From the NCBI GenBank assembly GCA_900470095.1, contig UBZM01000077.1, positions 1 through 36,483 of the forward strand: a stretch of DNA of 36,483 nucleotides, written 5' to 3'. The stretch is from Hyphomicrobiales bacterium (GTDB lineage Bacteria; Pseudomonadota; Alphaproteobacteria; Rhizobiales; Beijerinckiaceae). Below, in pieces: positions 24,082-32,220 of the stretch; the stretch's first letter is position 1, and each line of letters begins with the position of its first letter. The position numbers were made by a program, and so were the translations under genes. The notes below the pieces were generated by a model that saw only the letters and a program-made list of their open reading frames with translations, searched no databases and was not told the origin of the DNA.

Positions 24082-25461
24082 TTAGATAAGCAAATCCTTA
24101 AAGACAGGCTCGACGCGCTCGTGCCATTCCCCGCGATACCGATCAGCAAGATCCTGAGCCAGGCTGCGGCCGCTCTCGGCAATCGCGAGAACAGGATCGA
24201 GGAAACGCGTCTCGTCCTGGCCCTTGCCGTTCAGGCGAGCGCGGCGGGCGAGGCCAGCGCGCGACAATTCCAGTACCTGCTGTGCAACCTCGCGCACGCT
24301 GCGACCAGCAACTGTGGCAGAGAGCCCAGCCGCAGGCACCGCGTCGCGCAGGCCCTGGCGGTCCTCTGTGCTCCAGACCTTGACCAGGTCCCAGGCGGAG
24401 TCGAGCGCGACCTGATCATAGAGCAGTCCGACCCAGAAGGCGGGCAGCGCGTTCAGCAAGCCGGGCGGCCCGGCATCTGCGCCCCGCATTTCCAGAAAGC
24501 GCTTCAGCCGAACTTCGGGGAACAATGTCGACAGGTGGTTGGCCCAATCGGACATGGTCGCATGCTCGCCCGGCAGTTGCGGCAGCCGGCCCGCGAGCAG
24601 ATCGCGGAAGGACGCACCGGTCACGTCATGATAGACCGGCCCGCGCTTGACGAAATACATCGGCACGTCGAGCGCCCAATCGACATATCCCTCATAGGAC
24701 ATGCCCTCGTCGAACACGAAAGGCAGCATGCCCGAGCGGGCATTGTCGGTATCGAGCCAGATTTCGGAACGTACCGACTGGAAGCCATTGAGCTTGCCCT
24801 CGGTGAAGGGCGAAGAGGCGAAAAGCGCGGTTGCAATCGGCTGCAGGGCAATCGAGACCCTGAGCTTCTTCACCATGTCCGCCTCGTCGGCGAAATCGAG
24901 GTTCACCTGCACGGTGCAGGTCCGGAACATCATGTCGAGGCCGCGCGTGCCGACCTTCGGCATGTAGTTGGCCATGATCCGGTAGCGGCCCTTCGGCATG
25001 ACGGGGGTCTGCTCCCGCGTCCATAGCGGCGAGTGGCCGAGCGCCAGGAAGCCGATCCCATGAGGCTCGGCGACCGCCTTCACGTCGGCCAGATGCGCGG
25101 CAAGCTCCGCCGCCGTTTCATGCAGTGTCTCGACCGGCGCGCCGGAGAGTTCGAACTGGCCACCGGGTTCAAGCGAGATTGCCCCGCCACCTTCGGGCCC
25201 GGCCAGGCCGATGATATGGCCATCGTCAATGATCGGCTCCCAGCCGAGCCGCTGCTGCATCCCTTCGAGCAGGTGCCGGATGCCTCCTGCGGCCCCTCGC
25301 CCGTCATAAGGCACGGCGCCGATATCGGCGCGGTAGAACGGGAACTTCTCGTGCTCGGTCCCGATCCGGAAGGCGGAGCGAGGCTTTTCGCCTGCCGCAA
25401 TCCAGCCGATCAGCTCGGACTTCGACGCGATCGGGGTGGAATCGGACACATCGCGAGCCAT
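24082..25461 (-). CDS. gshA: Glutamate--cysteine ligase (plant/alphaproteobacterial type)
   Basis: This enzyme catalyses the first step of glutathione synthesis, ATP-dependent joining of Glu and Cys. The 459-residue protein belongs to the GCS2 family form common in alphaproteobacteria. Visible features are the N-terminal metal/ATP motif FRIGTEHEKFPF (31-42), then ISLEPGGQFELSG, TVQVNLDF and MRGADAGPP. The start at 25461 has GGAG at a good distance; an ATG at 25506 would add 15 residues. It is downstream of ybdK and rsmE on the same strand, though a 192-base gap with a hairpin separates it from ybdK. Confidence 0.96.
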   Translation of the reverse strand: MARDVSDSTPIASKSELIGWIAAGEKPRSAFRIGTEHEKFPFYRADIGAVPYDGRGAAGGIRHLLEGMQQRLGWEPIIDDGHIIGLAGPEGGGAISLEPGGQFELSGAPVETLHETAAELAAHLADVKAVAEPHGIGFLALGHSPLWTREQTPVMPKGRYRIMANYMPKVGTRGLDMMFRTCTVQVNLDFADEADMVKKLRVSIALQPIATALFASSPFTEGKLNGFQSVRSEIWLDTDNARSGMLPFVFDEGMSYEGYVDWALDVPMYFVKRGPVYHDVTGASFRDLLAGRLPQLPGEHATMSDWANHLSTLFPEVRLKRFLEMRGADAGPPGLLNALPAFWVGLLYDQVALDSAWDLVKVWSTEDRQGLRDAVPAAGLSATVAGRSVREVAQQVLELSRAGLARRARLNGKGQDETRFLDPVLAIAESGRSLAQDLADRYRGEWHERVEPVFKDLLI

Positions 25462-25558
25462 GGGCGCTCCGGCAGGACGAAGGGATGGCCGACATCTCGC
25501 ACGCACCAGAAGGCACGGTCGAGGCAGGCTCAGAGAGCGTCAGACATATGCGACCGCC

Positions 25559-25583
25559 GGACGGAGGACAACGACCTCCGTCC
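25559..25583. other. Perfect 9-bp hairpin between ybdK and gshA
   Basis: GGACGGAGG, a 7-base loop and CCTCCGTCC form a GC-rich perfect stem, about 98 bases upstream of the gshA start and 71 bases after the ybdK stop. No T-run follows on the - strand, so it may be a leader structure, attenuator or non-canonical terminator. The rest of this 192-base gap shows nothing else I can name. Confidence 0.45.
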
Positions 25584-25653
25584 CGCGTTCATGGAAGGAG
25601 ATTGCTTGCGCAAATGCACAACGCACATGCCGGCATCCTTCATGCGCTTGCGT

Positions 25654-26826
25654 TCAGGCCACACCGCGCAGAGGCTGGATCGTGTCCTGCAGCCGGCTTG
25701 CGCCATCGCTTCGCGTCTCCGACGCCAGCCAGTCGATGACTGAGGTCAGGCCTCCCGCGTCACCGCCGGTGCGTGCGCGGGCCTCCTCGAAGATGGCGAG
25801 CTGCCGATCCGCACTCGTGCCCTGGGTCGCAATCACCCGGCAGTCGCCCAGCTCATCGGCACAGCCGAGCGCCGCGGCATCGTCCGAAAGCTGTTCAATC
25901 AGTTCGTCGACCAGACTCGGAACCGAGCGCATCCCCCTGCTTTCCGCGCAGACCAATCCACCGTGGATCCCATAACGCTGGGCCCGCCAGACATTCTCCG
26001 CCGCGATGGCGCGCGCAGCCGCGGTCAGATCGGCGTTGAGCCCGGGATTCCTGCAGAGGTGGCGAACCAGGCACCGATAGAGCGCGGCGATGGCCAGCGT
26101 ATCGTCCAGGCGCGTGCAGCTGTCGGCGATGCGCAATTCCAGCGTCGGATGCTTCTCTGAAGGGCGAATCGCCCACCAGATATAGCTGGCATCCTTGATC
26201 GCCCCGGCCGCGACCAGGGTATCGACATAGGCGCGGTAGTCGGCGGGTTCGAGGAAGAGCTCCGGCAGGCCGGTGCGCGGTAGTTCCGCGTAGGCGGATA
26301 ATCTGTAGCCCATCAGGCCGGTGCGCCGCCCCTGCCAGAAGGGCGACGACGTCGACAGTGCGAGAAACACCGGGAGGAACGGCATGATCCGCCCCATCAG
26401 CCGGATGCGCTGATCTTCGTCCGGCACCTCGACATGGATATGGAGCCCACAGAGCTGGTTGCGGCTGCCGAGCATCTGGAGTTCGCGCATCAGCTTGTCA
26501 TAGCGAGCCGCCTCGGTGGCGCGCTGGCGCGACCAGGCCGCGCTCGGATGCGTGCCGCAGGCGAGCAGGAGCATATCATGCGCCAGCCCGATGCTCGCAA
26601 GGCCGGTCCGCAGCGTCGCCAGCGATTTGCGCGCCTCTCCCATCGTCTCGCAGACCGGTGTCGCCACCTCGATCTGGGACTGCAGCATCTCCCGTTGGAC
26701 TTCGCTCGGAAACGCCGCCTGCACGGCATCGAGGAATGCCGGCGAGATCTTCCGGACGATGCCACGTGTCGTGAAATCGGACAGGAAATACTCTTCTTCG
26801 ATACCGAAGCGGCAGGCTTGGCTCAT
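25654..26826 (-). CDS. ybdK: Carboxylate-amine ligase, YbdK family (GCS2)
   Basis: This 390-residue protein is related to glutamate-cysteine ligase and has the YbdK N-terminal strand CRFGIEEEYFL (5-15). It also has QSQIEVATPVC, GSRNQLCGLHIHVEVPD and LELRIADSCTRLDD, all typical of this subfamily. YbdK proteins show only weak Glu-Cys ligase activity, and their natural substrate is uncertain. The start is the ATG at 26826 with GAGGA upstream. It sits in the same direction as gshA, so two members of one superfamily are adjacent; the low similarity argues against a recent duplication. Confidence 0.93.
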   Translation of the reverse strand: MSQACRFGIEEEYFLSDFTTRGIVRKISPAFLDAVQAAFPSEVQREMLQSQIEVATPVCETMGEARKSLATLRTGLASIGLAHDMLLLACGTHPSAAWSRQRATEAARYDKLMRELQMLGSRNQLCGLHIHVEVPDEDQRIRLMGRIMPFLPVFLALSTSSPFWQGRRTGLMGYRLSAYAELPRTGLPELFLEPADYRAYVDTLVAAGAIKDASYIWWAIRPSEKHPTLELRIADSCTRLDDTLAIAALYRCLVRHLCRNPGLNADLTAAARAIAAENVWRAQRYGIHGGLVCAESRGMRSVPSLVDELIEQLSDDAAALGCADELGDCRVIATQGTSADRQLAIFEEARARTGGDAGGLTSVIDWLASETRSDGASRLQDTIQPLRGVA

Positions 26827-26873
26827 CTCATGGTCCTCGCGGGTCGTCGAATCACGGGAGCAGACCCTCGCGC

Positions 26874-26900
26874 GCAAAACCGGCCCTGAATGAGCCGGTT
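26874..26900 (-). terminator. Possible terminator after rsmE
   Basis: On the - strand AACCGGC and GCCGGTT pair across a 9-base loop and are followed by TT, giving a run of four T's. It lies about 75 bases after the rsmE stop and 50 bases before the ybdK start, so it could separate the two transcripts. The weak T-tract limits confidence. Confidence 0.5.
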
Positions 26901-26975
26901 CGATGGCACCGAGACGAATGTGGATCTTCCTCCCCAACGACCAACGCGAAATTCGGCGCGTCGTTCCCTGCGCGC

Positions 26976-27728
26976 TCAGCCCGATCTCGAGACCCAGTCG
27001 CCCAATGTCGCCTGGACCAGGGCAAGCGCCGCGACCGCCGCCGTATCGGCGCGCAGGATGCGCGGGCCGAGCGAGATACGGATTGTCCTGGGGCGAGACA
27101 GCACCCGTCGGCGCTCCTCGTCGTCAAAGCCGCCTTCGGGACCAATCAGCAGGGCGAGCGGCGCCGGCGGGGCTTCCGCCAGCGCGCTCAGGGGACTCGC
27201 CGCGGCCATGTCCTCGTCGCAGAAGATCAGCAGGCGCTCGGGCTCGAGAGCGGCCAGTGCCGCATCCAGCGGCTGCTCGGAACGAATTTCCGGCAAGGCC
27301 AGGATGCCGCATTGCTCGGCAGCCTCGATGGCATTGGCCCTGAGGCGTTCGAGGTTCAACCGCGAGACCTGCGTGCGTCGGGTGAGCACCGGCTGCAGCA
27401 CGCCGGCCCCCATCTCCACGGCCTTTTGAGCCATGTAATCGAGCCGCGCATGTTTCAGCGGCGCAAAGAGATAATGCAGGTCCGGCACGGGGGTCTGGTG
27501 CTGCAGCTGCCGCAGCGGGCGCAGGCTCGCCTGCTTCCGCCCTTCCGGAACGATCTCGGCAAGCCATTCGCCGTCACGCCCGTTGAAGACGAGAACGCCG
27601 TCGCCATCGCGCAGGCGCAGGACGTTGAGAAGGTAATTGGCCTGCTCCCGTTCGAGAGGAACGGGCGCATCCTGTGCCAACGTGGAATCGAGATAGAGCC
27701 GATGTTTCGGCAGGTCTGGCATCGGCAT
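26976..27728 (-). CDS. rsmE: 16S rRNA (uracil-1498-N3) methyltransferase
   Basis: This SPOUT-class enzyme methylates U1498 of 16S rRNA in the 30S subunit. The 250-residue protein has an N-terminal PUA-like region (about 8-75). The knotted SPOUT domain follows, with KAVEMGAG, EAAEQC (135-140), LIGPEGGF (194-201) and LGPRILRADTA (220-230), the conserved SAM-binding loops. The start at 27728 is chosen over 27800, since the extra 24 residues look non-coding; a second Met two codons later is possible. It is divergent from the small secreted protein gene by 201 bases. Confidence 0.96.
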   Translation of the reverse strand: MPMPDLPKHRLYLDSTLAQDAPVPLEREQANYLLNVLRLRDGDGVLVFNGRDGEWLAEIVPEGRKQASLRPLRQLQHQTPVPDLHYLFAPLKHARLDYMAQKAVEMGAGVLQPVLTRRTQVSRLNLERLRANAIEAAEQCGILALPEIRSEQPLDAALAALEPERLLIFCDEDMAAASPLSALAEAPPAPLALLIGPEGGFDDEERRRVLSRPRTIRISLGPRILRADTAAVAALALVQATLGDWVSRSG

Positions 27729-27929
27729 AGGCGCAAACAGTCTCCCTCTTGCGACAGCAGCCGATCTTGCGATGCCATTGCGGCGGGAAAGTCGCCACAT
27801 TCTTCGTCTAATCGCAAGAGTCGGTGACAGAATTCAGTTCAACGTCGCCTGACGCTTGGCGAGACCGCCCCTCTGCTGATATGGAGTGCGCGGTTCCAGG
27901 AACCCTCACCGATTGGGAGCAGGACTATT

Positions 27930-28406
27930 ATGCGGCGATACGTGGCCTCGGGGTTGATTGCGACGCTCGGCTTGGCAGCGGCGACATTCCTCCACGTCAG
28001 CCCGGCGAGCGCTCAGGCCTCGGGCTGCGAACAGCTTCAGAAGCTCCTGCAGGAGCGGCAGTCGATCGTCGCGCGGTTGAACTCCGCGTCCAAGGCCAAG
28101 CGCAAGCTGACGCCGGCGGAGGCCTGCGGAACCCTCGGGAGCCTCGTCAACAATGGCAACGCCACCCTCAAATTCGCAACCGCCAATCAAGACTGGTGCC
28201 AGATTCCGCCGACCTTCGTGGACGGCATGAAGGCCGACAATGAAAAGGCGGCCGGTTTCCGTAATCAGGCCTGCAACGCGGTGAAGCAGCAGGCGGCCAT
28301 GCAGCGCAAGGCGCAGCAGCAGGCCCAGCAACAGGGCAACAATCCGTTCGGCGGCGGCGATTCTCTGACCGGCGGCCCGATGCGGGTGCCGCAGGGCGCG
28401 CTCTGA
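27930..28406 (+). CDS. Small secreted four-cysteine protein, Gln-rich tail
   Basis: This is a 158-residue protein of unknown function. A signal peptide (about 1-28, ending ASA) precedes a helical domain with four cysteines, C33, C66, C90 and C115, in the contexts GCEQLQ, AEACGTL, DWCQIP and NQACNAV. Two disulfides in the periplasm are likely. The tail (about 118-158) is Gln-rich, then Gly and Pro-rich. The pattern TPAEACGTLGSLVNNGNAT resembles uncharacterised proteins of Hyphomicrobiales, but I cannot name a Pfam family. It ends seven bases before ubiA and is probably in its operon. Confidence 0.8.
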   Translation: MRRYVASGLIATLGLAAATFLHVSPASAQASGCEQLQKLLQERQSIVARLNSASKAKRKLTPAEACGTLGSLVNNGNATLKFATANQDWCQIPPTFVDGMKADNEKAAGFRNQACNAVKQQAAMQRKAQQQAQQQGNNPFGGGDSLTGGPMRVPQGAL

Positions 28407-28413
28407 TCTCGCC

Positions 28414-29379
28414 ATGGTCCTGGCCTCGAAGCCAGCCGACATGCCCCTGGTTGATGCGCCCCTTCCCGACGCCCTGAAAGGTCATTGGGTCGATACAAGG
28501 GCGCCGGTCTGGCTGCGCCCTTATCTCAAGCTTGCCCGCATCGACCGGCCAATCGGCTGGTGGCTGCTGCTGCTTCCGTGCTGGTGGGCCGCAGGGCTTG
28601 CAGCCATCGCGAGCGGCAGCGCGTTTCCCAATCTCTGGCACGGCCTGCTTTTCCTGGTTGGCGCCATCGTGATGCGAGCCGCCGGCTCGACCTTCAACGA
28701 TATCGTCGACCGCAAGCTCGATGCTCAGGTGGCGCGAACGCGCGGACGCCCGTTGCCCTCTGGGCAGATCGCAACCAGGTCAGCCGCCCTCTTCATGGTC
28801 GCGCTGTCATTGGTCGGGCTGCTGATCCTCGTCCAATTCAATCGCTTCACGATCCTGCTCGGCATCGCCTCGCTGGCGATTGTCGCGATCTATCCGTTCA
28901 TGAAGCGCATCACCAACATGCCGCAATTCGTGCTGGGTCTCGCCTTCTCATGGGGCGGGCTCTTGGGCTGGAGCGCCGTGTTCGGGCGGCTCGACCCACC
29001 AGCCTACCTGATCTACGCGGCCGCGATCGCCTGGACGATCGGCTACGACACCATCTACGCCATGCAGGACATCGAGGATGATGTCATTGCCGGAATCAAG
29101 TCGAGTGCTCGCTATTTCGGAGCCTGGACGCGCGAGGCGGTCGGCCTCTGCTTCATGCTCTCTGTCGCGCTCGCCGGCGTGGCGACCTGGAACGCGGGCG
29201 GTGGCGCGATGGCCTGGATTGGACTTGCGGCCTTTGCCGCGCATCTCGCCTGGCAGGTTTCCCGGATCCAGGGCGCGACCTCGCCGGTCGCGCTGGGGTT
29301 GTTCCGCTCCAACCGCAATGCCGGCCTGCTGCTGGCCGGCGGCTATGCGCTGGATGCGTTGAGCCGCTCTTTTCTTTGA
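28414..29379 (+). CDS. ubiA: 4-Hydroxybenzoate polyprenyltransferase
   Basis: This enzyme attaches the polyprenyl tail to 4-hydroxybenzoate in ubiquinone synthesis, within the inner membrane. The 321-residue protein has both Asp-rich motifs, NDIVDRKLD (95-103) followed by ARTRGRPLPSG, and YDTIYAMQDIEDD (211-223). These distinguish UbiA from CtaB, the other family member in this window. About eight helices are present. It follows the secreted Cys4 protein by seven bases, with no terminator between. Its neighbourhood near rsmE and gshA is common in the order. Confidence 0.97.
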   Translation: MVLASKPADMPLVDAPLPDALKGHWVDTRAPVWLRPYLKLARIDRPIGWWLLLLPCWWAAGLAAIASGSAFPNLWHGLLFLVGAIVMRAAGSTFNDIVDRKLDAQVARTRGRPLPSGQIATRSAALFMVALSLVGLLILVQFNRFTILLGIASLAIVAIYPFMKRITNMPQFVLGLAFSWGGLLGWSAVFGRLDPPAYLIYAAAIAWTIGYDTIYAMQDIEDDVIAGIKSSARYFGAWTREAVGLCFMLSVALAGVATWNAGGGAMAWIGLAAFAAHLAWQVSRIQGATSPVALGLFRSNRNAGLLLAGGYALDALSRSFL

Positions 29380-29390
29380 AATGAAGGTCT

Positions 29391-29490
29391 AAGGCATCGC
29401 TCCGAAAAGTGGTTTGCGGTTTTCGGGAAAGCCGATGCCAACACAGAAGATGAGATCATGGGACCGGATCCGATACCCGGTCTGAGGATC
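29391..29490. repeat. Repeat-like structured intergenic element after ubiA
   Basis: Two nested hairpins fill this gap. First, GGCATCG (29393-29399) pairs with CGATGCC (29433-29439) and encloses CCGAAAA / TTTTCGG (29402-29408 with 29420-29426). Second, GATC and GACCGG (29454-29467) pair with CCGGTC and GATC (29477-29490). The core AAAGTGG-N-GGTTTTCGG resembles short dispersed intergenic repeats common in rhizobial-type genomes. I saw no second copy in this window, so repeat status is based on recollection of the family. It may also act as a terminator between convergent genes. Confidence 0.5.
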
Positions 29491-29500
29491 TAACCGCAGC

Positions 29501-30040
29501 TCAATCCGTCAGCCGCTCGCCGGAGACGATGACCGGCCGCGCCGGAAGCTGCGCCGTCTTGCGCCGCGTCAGGAAGCGCGGGCGGCGGCCGTTGAGAAAG
29601 GCGTGCCGACGGCGGATGCGGATCGGCCCCAGAGCCAGCCGGCCGAGCTGAGGAAAGGGCTCGGTAATTACGCCATCGACGGATTCGAGCAAGAGCGGCA
29701 AACCGCTGCTGCGACCGCAGTCGCGCCAGTGCGCCACAGCATCTTCGGCATCGAAGACCGCGACACTGATCGCACGGCCGTCTCCGGCCGTCAGCGCGAG
29801 TTCGAGGCGTTCATCTTCTCCGGACGGATTGGCCAGACGCAAGGCAATGCCGCGCCAGCCGGGGTTTCCACGCAAGATCCTCACCGAGGCGATGCGCTCG
29901 ATACGAGGCGCCTCGACCTGCGCCGGCATCGGATTGCGCGCGACGATACTGCTATGGTTTGGGCAGCCGAGAAGGTTCGGCGCAAAGCCGACCTCCCCGG
30001 CAGCCGGCGTGACGCTGGCCATCGGTTTTACGCCTCTCAT
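29501..30040 (-). CDS. DUF6101-like hypothetical protein
   Basis: This is a 179-residue soluble protein with an N-terminal Pro-rich part and a beta-rich middle (RIASVRILRGNPGWRGIALR, then LELALTAGDGRAISVAVFD). A very basic C-terminal section contains GPIRIRRRHAFLNGRRPRFL. The last pattern matches Hyphomicrobiales proteins listed as DUF6101; the function is unknown. The start could also be the ATG at 30022, which has GAGAGG about ten bases upstream. The 228-base gap to cysQ is a divergent upstream region. The basic tail could bind nucleic acid, which is a guess. Confidence 0.75.
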   Translation of the reverse strand: MRGVKPMASVTPAAGEVGFAPNLLGCPNHSSIVARNPMPAQVEAPRIERIASVRILRGNPGWRGIALRLANPSGEDERLELALTAGDGRAISVAVFDAEDAVAHWRDCGRSSGLPLLLESVDGVITEPFPQLGRLALGPIRIRRRHAFLNGRRPRFLTRRKTAQLPARPVIVSGERLTD

Positions 30041-30158
30041 GTCCCTGCTGCGCGGAGCCCTCTGTGAAGTCCGGGGCTCTCGTGCTTGCAGGGTGGAGAG
30101 TGGACCGCAGCCCTATCCGAGCACTTAAGAGCTTCGGTTAAAGGAATGTGTTGCGCCT

Positions 30159-30174
30159 GTTTTGACGTCCAAAC
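30159..30174. promoter_or_regulatory. Near-perfect palindrome around GACGTC
   Basis: GTTTTGACGTCCAAAC is symmetric at 14 of 16 positions, centred in the divergent region between the DUF6101-like gene and the cysQ-like gene, 95 bases before the latter's start. It may be an operator for either gene; the regulator is unknown. Confidence 0.3.
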
Positions 30175-30268
30175 CGGCCCCTATCCGGCGTGATGCTTGA
30201 CGGAATCTTTCGCAACTGCGCTGCTTTTTCATCTTGAAACCGCAACAGCGAGGCTCGATAGGGAGCGC

Positions 30269-31096
30269 ATGACTTCGCAAACCCTGCCTGTCGCCCCGGA
30301 TCTGCTGCCTCAAATCCGGGAAAGCTGCATCGAGGCGGGCGCGCTGGCGCTCGAACTGTTCCGTCCCGGAGCCAAGACCGCGGCCCGGACATGGTCGAAG
30401 AGCGGCGGCTCGCCTGTCACCGAAGCCGATATCGCGGTCGATACCTTCCTGCGGATCAGGCTCTCGGAATTGCTGCCGGAGGCCGCATGGCTCTCGGAAG
30501 AGACCGTCGACGATGCGCAGCGGCTGTCACGCCGTCTTGTCTGGGTCGTCGACCCCATCGATGGCACGCGCGCCTTCATGGCGGGCTCGCCGGACTGGGC
30601 GGTCTGTGTTGCCCTCCTGGCTGATGGCGCTCCGGTGACCGGCGTCGTGCATGCGCCCGCCTGCGGCGCAACCTATACGGCCCGGCGACACAGGGGCGCC
30701 TACCGCAACGACCAGCCGATCGCGACGACCCGCCTCACCATGCTCGGCGGCGCTCGCATTGCCGGTCCAAAACCGATGCTCGACGCCCTGGCGCGGATCG
30801 ACACGTTCGAAGCTGCCGAGAAGATCCCTTCGCTCGCCCTCAGGCTGACGAGGATCGCGGACGGCACAATCGATGCCGGGCTGGTCTCTCCAGATGCGCG
30901 GGACTGGGACCTTGCCGCCGCCCATCTCGTGCTGGACGAAGCCGGCGGCCGGCTTAGCGACGGGAGCGGCAATCCCGTCGTCTACAACCGGGAGACGCCG
31001 ATCCACGGCATGCTTGTTGCCAGTGGAGAAGGCCTTTTGGAGCCGTTGCTTGCTGCAATGCAGCGCCTGCGCGAGTTTCCGCCGCAGAGCGCATGA
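30269..31096 (+). CDS. Inositol monophosphatase family protein, CysQ-like
   Basis: This 275-residue Mg-dependent phosphatase has the family metal sites: TEADIAVD (51-58), SEE (76-78), DPIDGTRAF (95-103) and RDWDLAAAHLVLDEAGG (211-227). The closest subfamily by motif appears to be CysQ, which hydrolyses 3'-phosphoadenosine 5'-phosphate, but inositol or histidinol phosphate cannot be excluded. The ATG at 30269 has GGGAG just upstream; an in-frame start at 30197 adds 24 residues without support. It heads the lipid A/Kdo gene run, with a 110-base gap before DUF4170. Confidence 0.92.
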   Translation: MTSQTLPVAPDLLPQIRESCIEAGALALELFRPGAKTAARTWSKSGGSPVTEADIAVDTFLRIRLSELLPEAAWLSEETVDDAQRLSRRLVWVVDPIDGTRAFMAGSPDWAVCVALLADGAPVTGVVHAPACGATYTARRHRGAYRNDQPIATTRLTMLGGARIAGPKPMLDALARIDTFEAAEKIPSLALRLTRIADGTIDAGLVSPDARDWDLAAAHLVLDEAGGRLSDGSGNPVVYNRETPIHGMLVASGEGLLEPLLAAMQRLREFPPQSA

Positions 31097-31206
31097 AGGC
31101 CAGCCGCCTTCCGACAAACGCAACCTCGCTCAATCGGCACTCGCACCGCTCGCGCGGATAGCTTATCTGGTGCCGCGGCAGAGCCTCATTCCCGCTGGAG
31201 ACACCA

Positions 31207-31449
31207 ATGAACGCGGACACCGACCAGAAGCAGCTTCTTCATCTCGTCTTCGGCGGCGAGCTGAGCTCCCTTGACGGCATCACCTTCAAGGACCTGTCGA
31301 AGCTCGACATCGTCGGCATCTACCCGAACTATGCGAGCGCCCATGCGGCCTGGAAGGCCAAGGCGCAGGCGACCGTCGACCAGGCCCAGATGCGCTACTT
31401 CGTCGTGCACCTGCATCGCCTGCTCGAGCCTGAGACCGCGAAGTCCTGA
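31207..31449 (+). CDS. DUF4170 family protein
   Basis: This is an 80-residue soluble protein with the DUF4170 pattern LHLVFGGELSSLDGITFKDL, then IVGIYPNYASAHAAWKAKAQ and a C-terminal FVVHLHRLLEP. GGAGA precedes the ATG. The function is unknown. In Hyphomicrobiales it commonly lies between cysQ-like and waaA-region genes, as here, so a link to envelope biogenesis is inferred from position only. Confidence 0.93.
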   Translation: MNADTDQKQLLHLVFGGELSSLDGITFKDLSKLDIVGIYPNYASAHAAWKAKAQATVDQAQMRYFVVHLHRLLEPETAKS

Positions 31450-31488
31450 GCCGCGCGACAGACATCCAGCGGTTCGGAAGCGGAGTTC

Positions 31489-32220
31489 ATGGGCTTTTCC
31501 ATCCTCAAGACGCGTGTGGCGCAAGAGACGCTCGGCCGGCTGCTGGCCGGCTATCTCAAACTCGTCCGCCGCACCAGCCGAACCGTTGTCGAACCGGCCG
31601 ACATCTATGATCACATCCGGCCGGAGCTGCCGCTGATCATCGCGATGTGGCACGGCCAGCACATCATGATCCCCTTCGCACGGCCGGATTGGATGCCCGC
31701 CTGCTCGCTGGTTTCCCGCCACGGCGATGGCGGCTTCAACGCCGTGGCGCTACGCGAACTCGGCATCGGCGCCATCCGCGGCTCCGGGGCGCTCGGCCGC
31801 AAGGTCCGCGAGAAGGGCGGCGCGAGCGCGTTTCTCGCCATGGTTCGGCGCCTGGCCGCCGGCGATACCATGGTGCTCACGGCCGACATTCCCAAACGCG
31901 CCCGCATCGCCGGACCTGGTATCATCGCGCTGGCCAAGGCATCGGGGCGCCCAGTCCATCCGGTTGCCGTGGTGACGAGCCGGCGCATCGATTTCAACAG
32001 CTGGGACCGAGCCTCGATCGGCCTGCCCTTCGGCCGCTGCGCGATCGTGGTCGGCGATCCGATCCGGATCGCGCGCGATGCCGACGAAGCCACGAGCGAA
32101 GCGGCCCGCCTTGCGCTCCAGACCGGGCTCGACGCGGTCCATGCCCGCGCCTATGAGCTGGTCGGCTCCCGCGACCCCGGTGCGGGGCTCCGCGCTGCAA
32201 GAGGAGCCAAATCGGCATGA
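31489..32220 (+). CDS. DUF374 lysophospholipid acyltransferase family protein
   Basis: This 243-residue protein is of the DUF374/LpxL-like acyltransferase clan. IIAMWHGQHIMIPFA has the WHG-type catalytic region, followed by SRHGDGGFNAVALRELG and IRGSGALGRKVREKGG. TMVLTADIPKRARIAGPGI contains the acceptor segment. It is expected at the inner membrane and may add an acyl chain to lipid A or another lipid, but the substrate is not established. It overlaps waaA by four bases (ATGA), which ties it to Kdo and lipid A assembly. Confidence 0.9.
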   Translation: MGFSILKTRVAQETLGRLLAGYLKLVRRTSRTVVEPADIYDHIRPELPLIIAMWHGQHIMIPFARPDWMPACSLVSRHGDGGFNAVALRELGIGAIRGSGALGRKVREKGGASAFLAMVRRLAAGDTMVLTADIPKRARIAGPGIIALAKASGRPVHPVAVVTSRRIDFNSWDRASIGLPFGRCAIVVGDPIRIARDADEATSEAARLALQTGLDAVHARAYELVGSRDPGAGLRAARGAKSA

